Assembly (NCBI GenBank): GCA_030594585.1
Contig: JAUVEX010000006.1
Coordinates: 1-20,507, forward strand
Origin: an archaeon
GTDB taxonomy: Archaea; EX4484-52; B79-G9
Direction: 5' to 3'
Length of the DNA: 20,507 nt
A program made the translations under genes and the position numbers. This document shows positions 7,466 through 13,910 of this stretch, piece after piece; positions within the stretch are counted from its first letter, which is position 1, and each line of letters opens with the position of its first letter. A model generated the notes under the pieces. That model was not told the origin of the DNA. It did not search any database and saw only the letters and a program-made list of their open reading frames with translations.

Positions 7466-8650
7466 ATGGATATTGTTAATTTTATTGGAGGCGATGGGGG
7501 CATTATGGGCACCCTTACAACAATTATTTTTTTCCTGTTTTTGATATACTATCAAAAAATACTTATGCTCCAGACTGTCTGGAAAGCAGAAAAAGACCTT
7601 AAGATTTTAGAAGAATATGACAAAAAAGCAGAAGGATACATCTTCAAAAAACTTGGCAAAAACGCTACAAAAAAGACAAAGGACTCTGTCAGGAACTTTA
7701 TGGACTTTTTTGTTTCAGGCCCTGTTGACCTTGATCCTTACGGCATAATAGGCAAAATTGAGCATGTCATGAACCGCTCGGAAAAAAGATTCCAGTATTT
7801 TGTGGAAAGCATTGCGCCTAAAGCAACAAAGGAAGAAAAGGCAAACATAAAATTCGGCATAATCGGCGCTATTGGAGTCCACCAGATATACAAGATTGTC
7901 AGGCACTTAATAATTAGCGTCAAAAAGAACAACAACATACAGATGGTCATGTTATTGCAGATTTATCTCCCGATATTATCCAGGCTTGCAAAATCACAGG
8001 TAAAGGCAACAAAGGCCTTTGTTGAAGGGGTTCCTATAGGGGATGCCATAGGCCCTATTGTTGCTGCATCCTACATGACAAAAAAAGCAACAACACCTGC
8101 AAATGACATTGTTTTGACAAAGGAGAAAATCGGCAAAAAAGAGGTATTCATTATGAAAGCCGACGGTCCTGGCTCCGCTCTTGGTAAAATCGGGGTGGCT
8201 GTTGAAAAGACGGTGAAAAAAGAGAAAATCGACCACATAATAACTGTTGATGCCGCAGGAAAGCTTGAGGGTGAAAAAACTGGTTCAATTGCCGAAGGTG
8301 TCGGAGTCGCTATGGGCGGCATTGGTGTTGAGCGCTCAAAAATCGAGGAAATCGCGGTCAAGCTGGATATCCCTATGGACGGCATTGTGATAAAGATGGC
8401 TCCTGAAGAAGCATCAATGCCAATAAAGAAAAAGGTCTTTAAGGCACTTGACAATGCACGGGCAGTTGTTGAGAAGAATGTGGAGGCCACTCCTTCAAAA
8501 AAGATACTTTTAATTGGTGTCGGAAACACTTGCGGTGTCGGAAACACAAAGAAATCACTTACAGGCCTTGATGCAAAGCTTAAGCCTGTATGGGCTTCGC
8601 AGAAAAAAGAGGAAGAAGAAGAAAAGAAAAAACAGTCCGGATGGTTTTAA
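7466..8650 (+). CDS. DUF1512 family membrane-anchored archaeal protein
   Basis: I recognise this as the archaeal DUF1512 family, whose function is unknown. It has 394 residues. A single hydrophobic segment (TLTTIIFFLFLIYYQ, about 17-31) anchors the N-terminus, followed by a helical region (WKAEKDLKILEEYDKKAEGYIF). Next comes the conserved FVSGPVDLDPYGIIGKIEHVMNRSE block near 87-112 and a second long helical part with MVMLLQIYLPILSRLAKSQ near 160-178. The Gly-rich alpha/beta C-terminal domain (PIGDAIGPIVAAS, ADGPGSALGKIG, KILLIGVGNTCGVGNT) looks suited to binding a small ligand. The protein ends in a Glu/Lys-rich tail with little likely structure. The next gene, HIT, starts 14 nt after the stop, so the two are probably one transcript. 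The domain names are from memory and no role is claimed. Confidence 0.85.
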   Translation: MDIVNFIGGDGGIMGTLTTIIFFLFLIYYQKILMLQTVWKAEKDLKILEEYDKKAEGYIFKKLGKNATKKTKDSVRNFMDFFVSGPVDLDPYGIIGKIEHVMNRSEKRFQYFVESIAPKATKEEKANIKFGIIGAIGVHQIYKIVRHLIISVKKNNNIQMVMLLQIYLPILSRLAKSQVKATKAFVEGVPIGDAIGPIVAASYMTKKATTPANDIVLTKEKIGKKEVFIMKADGPGSALGKIGVAVEKTVKKEKIDHIITVDAAGKLEGEKTGSIAEGVGVAMGGIGVERSKIEEIAVKLDIPMDGIVIKMAPEEASMPIKKKVFKALDNARAVVEKNVEATPSKKILLIGVGNTCGVGNTKKSLTGLDAKLKPVWASQKKEEEEEKKKQSGWF

Positions 8651-8663
8651 GAGGTGAATGTTT

Positions 8664-9155
8664 ATGAACGATATTGATGTAGATTCTTTAAGCAGCCAGT
8701 TGGGTCAGCAAACAATGGCGACGCCACAGGAAGAGCCGAAAAAAGAATGTGTTTTTTGCGCAATTGTTAGTGGTAAAATGCCTGCAAAAATAGTTGCGGA
8801 TAATGAATATTTTATAGCATTCCTTGACATCCAGCCAAAAGCAGCAGGGCATGTAGTGATTGTCCCTAAAAGGCATGTACTGACTTATGATATGCTTGAT
8901 ATGGCCGAAGAGGCAGCATATAGTTTACTTGTAAAGCAGCTGATATTAAAGCAGAGAAACGCTCTTGGAGCAACAGGCTATACTCTTGTTTCATCAAACG
9001 GAGGATCCTCCGGGCAAACTGTGCCACATTTCTCAGCGCACATAATACCTACTTATTCTAAAGCACAGGTTGAGCTTCCGGTCATGGGCTTAATCCAACC
9101 GCAGAAAGTGCCTGACTTTGTGATGGATGATATTGTAAGAAAGATGAAAGCGTGA
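8664..9155 (+). CDS. HIT-family nucleotide-binding protein lacking the middle histidine
   Basis: HIT proteins bind nucleotides and most hydrolyse phosphoramidates or dinucleoside polyphosphates. ATG 8664 is chosen because GAGGTGA (8651-8657) lies 6 nt upstream; ATG 8658 directly abuts that site. The 163-residue protein has a flexible ~25-residue head, then CVFCAIVSGKMPAKIV with C29 and C32, AFLDIQPKAAGHVVIVPKRH at 52-71, and the triad region GQTVPHFSAHIIP at 117-129. The canonical motif is HxHxHxx; here it is H122-F-S124-A-H126-I-I, so the middle histidine, the nucleophile in characterised members, is Ser. The cysteine pair could hold zinc as in other HIT proteins. It may bind a nucleotide without hydrolysing it. 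It is probably co-transcribed with the DUF1512 gene. Confidence 0.87.
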   Translation: MNDIDVDSLSSQLGQQTMATPQEEPKKECVFCAIVSGKMPAKIVADNEYFIAFLDIQPKAAGHVVIVPKRHVLTYDMLDMAEEAAYSLLVKQLILKQRNALGATGYTLVSSNGGSSGQTVPHFSAHIIPTYSKAQVELPVMGLIQPQKVPDFVMDDIVRKMKA

Positions 9156-9170
9156 TTCAGCGCAATAGTT

Positions 9171-9185
9171 TTTTGCTTCGCAAAA
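9171..9185. terminator. Hairpin between convergent genes
   Basis: TTTTGC-TTC-GCAAAA forms a 6-bp stem with a 3-nt loop and is flanked by a T-run on the plus strand. It sits between the convergent ends of the HIT gene (9155) and the small membrane-protein gene (9220). A role in transcript ending is inferred only from position. Confidence 0.35.
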
Positions 9186-9219
9186 TTGGCAAATCGTTTA
9201 AGTTCGCGCATTCTAAAAT

Positions 9220-9423
9220 TTATGCGATTTGCACACTTAAAAATTCAAGCGCTTCGTAAACAAGGAAAGCCGGCCAGACCATCGCTTTTAATAAACCTAT
9301 TACACCGGACCAAATACCAGTAGCATGAGATATGTAATATACTGCCGCACCAACAAAACCTAATCCATAAAGCGCTCCCCCACACATATCCTTAGACTCA
9401 TGTTCGCAGTTTATTTTCTTTAT
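9220..9423 (-). CDS. Small conserved membrane protein with apparent ATA start
   Basis: A 67-codon reading frame bounded upstream by TAA (9426-9424), so no ATG, GTG or TTG precedes it in frame. A strong ribosome site GAGGTGG (9436-9430) lies exactly 6 nt before the ATA codon at 9423, the same spacing as at the purC and HIT starts. The protein reads KKINCEHESKDMCGG, then ALYGLGFVGAAVYYISHATG, then GVIGLLKAMVWPAFLVYEAL and a short tail. From memory this Gly/aromatic pattern (YGLGFVGA.VYYI...WPAFLVYE) occurs in small proteins common in DPANN archaea and CPR bacteria, with function unknown. Two membrane or amphipathic helices are likely, with cysteines near the N-terminus. The alternative start ATG 9387 would leave 55 residues. 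The gene fills most of the gap between the HIT gene and cutA. Confidence 0.66.
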   Translation of the reverse strand: MKKINCEHESKDMCGGALYGLGFVGAAVYYISHATGIWSGVIGLLKAMVWPAFLVYEALEFLSVQIA

Positions 9424-9458
9424 TTACAACCACCTCTTAATTGATATTGGTTCAGCCA

Positions 9459-9470
9459 CTATATAAATAT
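9459..9470. promoter_or_regulatory. Shared TATA box for divergent transcription
   Basis: CTATATAAATAT reads as a TATA box in both directions (minus strand TTTATATA). On the minus strand the predicted start near 9437 falls right at the ribosome site of the small membrane-protein gene. On the plus strand the predicted start near 9490 falls just before ATG 9497 of cutA. Confidence 0.5.
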
Positions 9471-9496
9471 TGCTCTTGACGAAATGCCCTGTGTTT

Positions 9497-9856
9497 ATGA
9501 CTAAACGAGAAACATTAAAAAGTACGAATGTTATCTTTCATTATATGAGTGTATTTTGTCAGGCATTAATAAGCGCCGCAAGCAGAAAAGAAGCAGATAA
9601 GATATCGGATAGTTTAGTTAATAAGAAGCTGGTAGCTGGTTCTTTGATCATAAACGGCCCATCAAGATATTGGTGGGATGGAAAAATTGTTGAAAAAGAA
9701 TATTTCAATGTCCAGACTTTTTCTTTGACCAAAAATAAGGAAAAAATAATCAAAGAAGTTAAAAAAATTCAGTCAGATGAATGCCCAATCATTGCATTTT
9801 TTGCCATGGATGGAAATAAAGAATTTCTTGATTGGATAGACGATTCCGTCGAATAA
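9497..9856 (+). CDS. cutA: CutA-family divalent-ion tolerance protein
   Basis: CutA is a small ferredoxin-like-fold protein forming stable trimers; it was linked to divalent-metal tolerance, but its true role is unsettled. Seen: ALISAASRKEADKISDSLVNKKLVAGSLI, matching the first strand and helix; SRYWWDGKIVEKEYFNVQTFSL, matching the diagnostic YWWxGKI strand pair; KIIKEVKKI; ECPIIAFF in the place of YxVPEII; and GNKEFLDWIDDS, matching gN..YLdWi. The usual His-Pro-Tyr before VPEII is not kept (QSDEC here). ATG 9497 is chosen from its distance to the TATA box. ATG 9545 would give 103 residues, closer to the family norm, but no ribosome site supports it. The first ~16 residues from 9497 match nothing in the family. 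Confidence 0.83.
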   Translation: MTKRETLKSTNVIFHYMSVFCQALISAASRKEADKISDSLVNKKLVAGSLIINGPSRYWWDGKIVEKEYFNVQTFSLTKNKEKIIKEVKKIQSDECPIIAFFAMDGNKEFLDWIDDSVE

Positions 9857-10070
9857 AACTTCTGGTGCCAAACATTGATTGTGTGTGGATAGTGCAACCG
9901 TTTTTTGCGAAGATTAAACTTTGAATGCCCCCTAATATCGAGCGAAGGCGAGTGTAACTTTTCGGGCTTCCGTTTTTAAAACAGTTTCATGAATAGAGGC
10001 TCACTAAAAAAATCCGTAAACTTTTTAGAAAATTTTAATTTATAAATTACATATAACTATATATTCTATT
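9857..10070. other. Intergenic stretch with HEPN-gene promoter at its end
   Basis: No coding frame of credible quality is seen on either strand. The stretch holds a segment (9890-9908) resembling the one after the HIT gene, ending in a GTTTTTTGC block, and GCGAAGGCGAG-type short repeats. At its end TTTATAAA (10039-10046) lies about 28 nt before ATG 10071, which fits a leaderless transcript of the next gene. Confidence 0.4.
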
Positions 10071-10796
10071 ATGGTTGGTAAAATGAATCCTTTAAATAGA
10101 ATTTCGAAAAGAAAGAAAGAGTATTTCGATAATGAGGCGAATATTGCTGCTTTTGAAGCCCTAAAAGACAATTTTAGCGGAGAGAATGAATTTCACAAAT
10201 TTATTGACAAGTTACCCGAACCATTAAAAGTAAAATTTATAATGTGTGGGGTTTTTTACAATGAAGCAAAATTAGTGCATAAAAAAGCAAATATTAAATT
10301 AATTATGATTCTTTCAATTATTGAAGAAATAAATTCTAAAGAAGACTTTATAGATTTTAAAACTTGGTGCGACAAACAAAGTAAGGCAATAAATCTAAAT
10401 GAGTATACATCATTCAAGCAATTGTTAGAATATCTAAAAAGCGAATATCATAAAACACATGGTTCTAAACAAAAAACTTTAACTTTTTTTAAAGATTATT
10501 TAGGGACCGAGGATAAAAATATATTAGTTAAATATTTTAAAACAGAAAAATATTTGTACGAAAATGAAAATTTGAAGTTCAAAGAAATAGTTGATATTCT
10601 TTATCAAATGAGGAATAATTTTTTACATTCGGCGAGATTTATTCCAATACATGAAGCGGGCTCTATTGCCGGTAATATTAAGAAAAATGGTAAGGAATTT
10701 TTTGTTTCGTCTGATCTTAATATTAATGAATTTGAAAGAATATTTGAACATGCATTTATTAGGTGTTTTAAAGAAAAACAACAACCAAATATGTAA
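10071..10796 (+). CDS. HEPN-like protein of an accessory island
   Basis: The 241-residue protein is rich in Lys, Ile, Asn and Phe and almost entirely helical by inspection. Near the C-terminus ILYQMRNNFLHSARF contains R181-N-x3-H186, the RNxxxH form of the RX4-6H motif of HEPN domains. Many HEPN proteins are RNases of toxin-antitoxin and antiviral systems; others only bind nucleotides or RNA. The position (a charged helix just before, an aromatic after H) is typical of HEPN. The N-terminal ~150 residues are not recognised. ATG 10071 suits a leaderless transcript from the TATA at 10039; ATG 10083 is the alternative. No short partner gene such as an MNT nucleotidyltransferase lies beside it, so a classic HEPN-MNT pair is not supported. 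Without structure prediction the domain call is tentative. Confidence 0.6.
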   Translation: MVGKMNPLNRISKRKKEYFDNEANIAAFEALKDNFSGENEFHKFIDKLPEPLKVKFIMCGVFYNEAKLVHKKANIKLIMILSIIEEINSKEDFIDFKTWCDKQSKAINLNEYTSFKQLLEYLKSEYHKTHGSKQKTLTFFKDYLGTEDKNILVKYFKTEKYLYENENLKFKEIVDILYQMRNNFLHSARFIPIHEAGSIAGNIKKNGKEFFVSSDLNINEFERIFEHAFIRCFKEKQQPNM

Positions 10797-10821
10797 AAAA
10801 ACAGATTATTTAATTCTTTTA

Positions 10822-12006
10822 TTAGGAAATTAATTTAGATTTCATAAATTCCAAATAACATCTCGATTTTTTGTTTTCATCTTTTATGATTTCTTCACAT
10901 ATTTGAGGTTCTATCTTTTGATTTTCGTTTTGAGTAGATACGGCATAAAGTATACATTCATTTTTATCTAATTTATTCAAATCTAAACAAGCATCAATAT
11001 CATTAAAATGTGCATAAGGTTTGATACAAGCTATTTGTCGATTTGATTCTAGTTCTTTACATAACTGTAAATCTTCATTTAATAGAGCCAGTGCAATAAT
11101 GCAGGATTCTCTTCCATTGCTTGTGATTAACAAACATTTTTGGGAATCTCTATTTTGAATTGCTTGAGCCTTTAAGCATATTCCTTTCTCATTTTCATCC
11201 ACATATATCGAACAATCTTGATTAATGAATTCTTCCCATCCATCGGTTTGATAAATTTGAGCAATTGTTTCCTCCGTTGTTCTTTTTTGACTTTCTTCAA
11301 TAAAGTTTAGAGAATTTAAGCAAGCTACTTTACTCCATCCAGTAATTAATCTTCCTTCATCATTACACCAACATTTTAATTCAAAATTACATCGTTCAGT
11401 GGCGCCTTCTTGAAGATTTTCTTGAGTTAAACTATCAAGGGGGACTTGATTGCCAAATTTATCATTCACACAAAGAAAATAACCATTATTGGTAATTTCT
11501 TCATCCTTGTTACCTATAATATCACAAACACTTTTGTCATTATAGTAATCAGCATATGTCTTTAAGCAGTCCATTTCTGTTTCAAAAGCGTTAGAATATT
11601 TGCATTGGTCTGGGTCTTTTTTTACAATCGCTCTACAAGACCATTTTTTACCAATATTTGAAATTTTAGAACAAACATCTACTTCTGAATGTACTGATAA
11701 ATCATAATAACAATTGTCCCGTTCTGTTTTATCGGAGGAACTTCCAGTATCGAAGAATTCGCAATATGTTGGATTTTTTTCTTCATAAGCTAAGCATCTT
11801 TTCATCCATATTTCGTTTTCAATGTTTTTACATATACTTTCTTGTTCAATATCACTATTTGTGCCAGTTTCATGAAGTTCTACACTATCTCCTTGAGAAT
11901 TTGATAATGATTGTCTATCTGTGCATCCGCTTATTAATATAATTAATAAAATTAAAATTAAAAGCATATTCTTTTTACAAATTCTTGATTTTTTTTGAGT
12001 TAACAT
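10822..12006 (-). CDS. Cysteine-repeat lipoprotein, surface-exposed
   Basis: The 394-residue protein begins with a basic head (KKSRICKK), a hydrophobic run (MLLILILLIILIS) and a lipobox LISGC with Cys28, so it is probably cut before Cys28 and lipid-anchored outside the cell. After the lipobox I count 24 further cysteines. Many lie in a loose repeat of about 25-30 residues: a Cys in DxxxC with a Leu/Ile shortly after, then about 8-11 residues and R/K-x-x-C with a hydrophobic and a Tyr/Ala. Examples are RDSQKCLLI with GRESCIIALA, and NEDLQLCKEL with RQIACIKPYA. The pattern suits disulfide-linked helical hairpins. No enzymatic motif is seen. It is convergent with the HEPN-like gene; ATG 12006 lies about 29 nt from a TATA box, so the mRNA is probably leaderless. 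It could be a receptor or adhesion factor. Confidence 0.8.
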   Translation of the reverse strand: MLTQKKSRICKKNMLLILILLIILISGCTDRQSLSNSQGDSVELHETGTNSDIEQESICKNIENEIWMKRCLAYEEKNPTYCEFFDTGSSSDKTERDNCYYDLSVHSEVDVCSKISNIGKKWSCRAIVKKDPDQCKYSNAFETEMDCLKTYADYYNDKSVCDIIGNKDEEITNNGYFLCVNDKFGNQVPLDSLTQENLQEGATERCNFELKCWCNDEGRLITGWSKVACLNSLNFIEESQKRTTEETIAQIYQTDGWEEFINQDCSIYVDENEKGICLKAQAIQNRDSQKCLLITSNGRESCIIALALLNEDLQLCKELESNRQIACIKPYAHFNDIDACLDLNKLDKNECILYAVSTQNENQKIEPQICEEIIKDENKKSRCYLEFMKSKLIS

Positions 12007-12030
12007 AATTACTATAATAAATAAGCAATC

Positions 12031-12040
12031 ATATATAACT
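12031..12040 (-). promoter_or_regulatory. Lipoprotein gene promoter (TATA box)
   Basis: Minus-strand AGTTATATAT, preceded by GAGAAAAT as a possible BRE, is centred about 29 nt from ATG 12006. That spacing predicts little or no 5' untranslated leader. Confidence 0.5.
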
Positions 12041-12154
12041 ATTTTCTCACTCGCGATAATCCTTTTTTCGTAGAAAAACCCTTATTGTCCAAAGAATGTG
12101 GGTTCCGTTCTATTAAACGAAAGCTTTCTAAATATTTTGTTACTAAAATTTGTT

Positions 12155-12246
12155 TCATTTATAAATAAGTTGTCAAAAATATCTTGATTTTGTTCCAATT
12201 TTTGTCAAATGTAATGACTGTCATTTATAAAAACATTGTCAAAAAT
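12155..12246. repeat. Two 26-bp direct repeats with TTGTCAAA octamers
   Basis: Segments 12155-12180 and 12221-12246 match at 23 of 26 positions: both read TCATTTATAA, five variable bases, then TTGTCAAAAAT. A third TTGTCAAA lies between them. The octamers start at 12170, 12202 and 12236, so they are 32 and 34 bp apart, about three helical turns. The last ends 8 bp before the BRE/TATA of the ATPase gene, which suggests binding sites for a regulator. Confidence 0.6.
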
Positions 12247-12250
12247 TATA

Positions 12251-12265
12251 GAAAGATTTATATAA
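12251..12265 (+). promoter_or_regulatory. ATPase gene promoter (BRE and TATA)
   Basis: GAAAGATTTATATAA is a near-ideal archaeal BRE plus TATA box. Its centre lies about 26 nt before ATG 12286, predicting a leaderless transcript and fixing the start of the gene. Confidence 0.68.
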
Positions 12266-12285
12266 TAGTTGATAAATATATTACT

Positions 12286-13770
12286 ATGGCAATATTTGAC
12301 ATAAGTCAGTTATCTGATCAGAATCAATGGTGGGTTGATAAGAATAATATTCTAAAGGATTTCAAGGTTAGTAGTTTAAACAAATTAAAGTATCAATGGG
12401 ACCCAAATATTAGACATTTCATAAACTTAGATATGGATGTGATTTATACAATCAGGGGTCCAAGGCAAGTAGGGAAAACAACATTGATTAAGATTATAAT
12501 TAAGGATTTGATTTTTAATAAGAATGTTAAACCAGAGAATATTTTCTTCTGGTCTTGTGAAAGAAACAGTGCTGATGAGCTAAATAAGTTAATTCAAACC
12601 TACATGGATTGGCGACATAGTGCTAAAGATGACAGAAAATATATATTTCTTGACGAAATTTGTGGAGTAAAAAATTGGCCAAAAGAGCTTATATATTTCG
12701 CCAATAAAGGAGCCTTTGTTAATTGTTCGATAATACTTACTGGTTCTCATTCAATGGACTTAAAACATTCTACAGAATTAATGCCCGGACGGCGTGGAGG
12801 GGATGAAAATAATCCATTAGATAAAATCTTGTTACCTATGAAATTTTCTGAATTTGTTAAATTGTTGTGGCCAGAATTCAAACAAAAAATGTTTGATTAT
12901 AGAATTATTAAGAAGGATGATAGACATAAGAAAATATTTGAATTATTCGAAGGAAAGATAAGTGATGATCTGAAGAATATTTCATTATTTAAAAAGCAGC
13001 TTGATTCTCTATTTGAACTGTATTTGTTAACTGGAGGCATTCCTTCCACTATAAATGAATTCGCAAACAATGAGACTATTTCGACTAGATTGTATAATGT
13101 CTATTTAACTGCTATTATTGGTGACCTAAATAGATACAACTATAAAGAACATTACTTTAAACAGATAATTAGAGAGATATTTAATTCATTGTCAAATCCA
13201 GTTAGTTGGAATAGTTTTACAAAAAATACTGAAGTAAAATCACATAATACTGTCCAAGATTACATTACCGCACTAGAAGAATTATATATCGCTAACATTT
13301 CGTATCGATGTTCTATACACGATAAGAGAATACATTCTTTTATGAAGAAGATCTACATACAAGATCCATTTATATTCCATGCTTTACATGGTTGGGCTAA
13401 TGGAAAGAAAGATTATTTTAAAAATGCAAAAGCAAACATTCTTAATTTAGAAATAAAAAGCAAATTAGTTGAAAGTGTGGTATATAATCATCTCTGTAGA
13501 TTTTCCTTTGGACTGAACCCGAAAGATCTTTTTGACCCGAAAGATAATATCTGTTATTATGAAGATAAAAATAAGAAAGAAGTTGATTTTATTCTTTTAT
13601 TTGATGATAAGTATTTTCCGTTTGAAGTAAAATATCAAGCAACAATCAATAATTCCGATTTTTTTGGATTTAAGTCATTCAATAAAGGTATATTAATAAC
13701 TAAAGATGATTTAGGTATATACCGAAATTATGTAAAGATACCTGTATCTATTTTTTTATTATTAATCTAA
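12286..13770 (+). CDS. AAA_14 ATPase with C-terminal DUF4143/PD-(D/E)XK-like domain
   Basis: A 494-residue ATPase of the AAA_14/DUF4143 group, common in archaea and bacteria and mostly uncharacterised. Seen: Walker A GPRQVGKTT at 58-66, Walker B KYIFLDE at 118-124, sensor-like ILTGSHS at 150-156, and PGRRGG at 167-172. A helical middle contains LLTGGIPSTINEF, a typical DUF4143 segment. The C-terminal region has KEVDFILLFDDKYFPFEVKY, an E-V-D...E-x-K arrangement as in PD-(D/E)XK nuclease folds. ATG 12286 is chosen from the TATA spacing; 34 upstream in-frame codons would overlap that promoter and the repeats. The gene is AT-rich and shares its intergenic region with the divergent lipoprotein gene. 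Roles in defence, transcription-linked DNA handling or element maintenance are all open. Confidence 0.85.
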   Translation: MAIFDISQLSDQNQWWVDKNNILKDFKVSSLNKLKYQWDPNIRHFINLDMDVIYTIRGPRQVGKTTLIKIIIKDLIFNKNVKPENIFFWSCERNSADELNKLIQTYMDWRHSAKDDRKYIFLDEICGVKNWPKELIYFANKGAFVNCSIILTGSHSMDLKHSTELMPGRRGGDENNPLDKILLPMKFSEFVKLLWPEFKQKMFDYRIIKKDDRHKKIFELFEGKISDDLKNISLFKKQLDSLFELYLLTGGIPSTINEFANNETISTRLYNVYLTAIIGDLNRYNYKEHYFKQIIREIFNSLSNPVSWNSFTKNTEVKSHNTVQDYITALEELYIANISYRCSIHDKRIHSFMKKIYIQDPFIFHALHGWANGKKDYFKNAKANILNLEIKSKLVESVVYNHLCRFSFGLNPKDLFDPKDNICYYEDKNKKEVDFILLFDDKYFPFEVKYQATINNSDFFGFKSFNKGILITKDDLGIYRNYVKIPVSIFLLLI

Positions 13771-13910
13771 TTACTGCGTCCTTCAGATAAGAAATAGACT
13801 TCATTGCTTTGCAAAAGCCACTCCGTCCCGAAGGGACAACGGAACCCCTCGTCTTTCTCGGTCGGGCAAAAAAACAAATTTTTAAAGCTTGTTGGTGTAT
13901 AAGATATCTG
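13771..13910. other. Leader region of pyrB with imperfect hairpin
   Basis: The segment holds GTCCC-GAA-GGGAC (13825-13837), extended by TCC and GGA across a 3-nt AAC bulge (13822-13843). It also holds a weak TATA-like TTTTTAAA (13879-13886) about 28 nt before ATG 13911. The hairpin lies upstream of the expected transcription start, so it is more likely an end signal for the ATPase gene or an operator than an attenuator. Confidence 0.35.

Noticed and set aside
8071..8547. 158-codon open frame antisense to the DUF1512 gene
   Set aside because: Its Ser/Phe/Pro-rich sequence is a reverse-frame shadow of the Gly/Lys/Glu-rich DUF1512 C-terminal domain.
10071..10796. Classic HEPN-MNT toxin-antitoxin pair
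   Set aside because: No nucleotidyltransferase gene with a GSxxxGxxxxxSDxD-type motif lies next to the HEPN-like gene.
12184..12285. N-terminal extension of the ATPase by 34 codons
   Set aside because: It would translate the TATA box and the TTGTCAAA repeats; ATG 12286 is placed as expected for a leaderless transcript.
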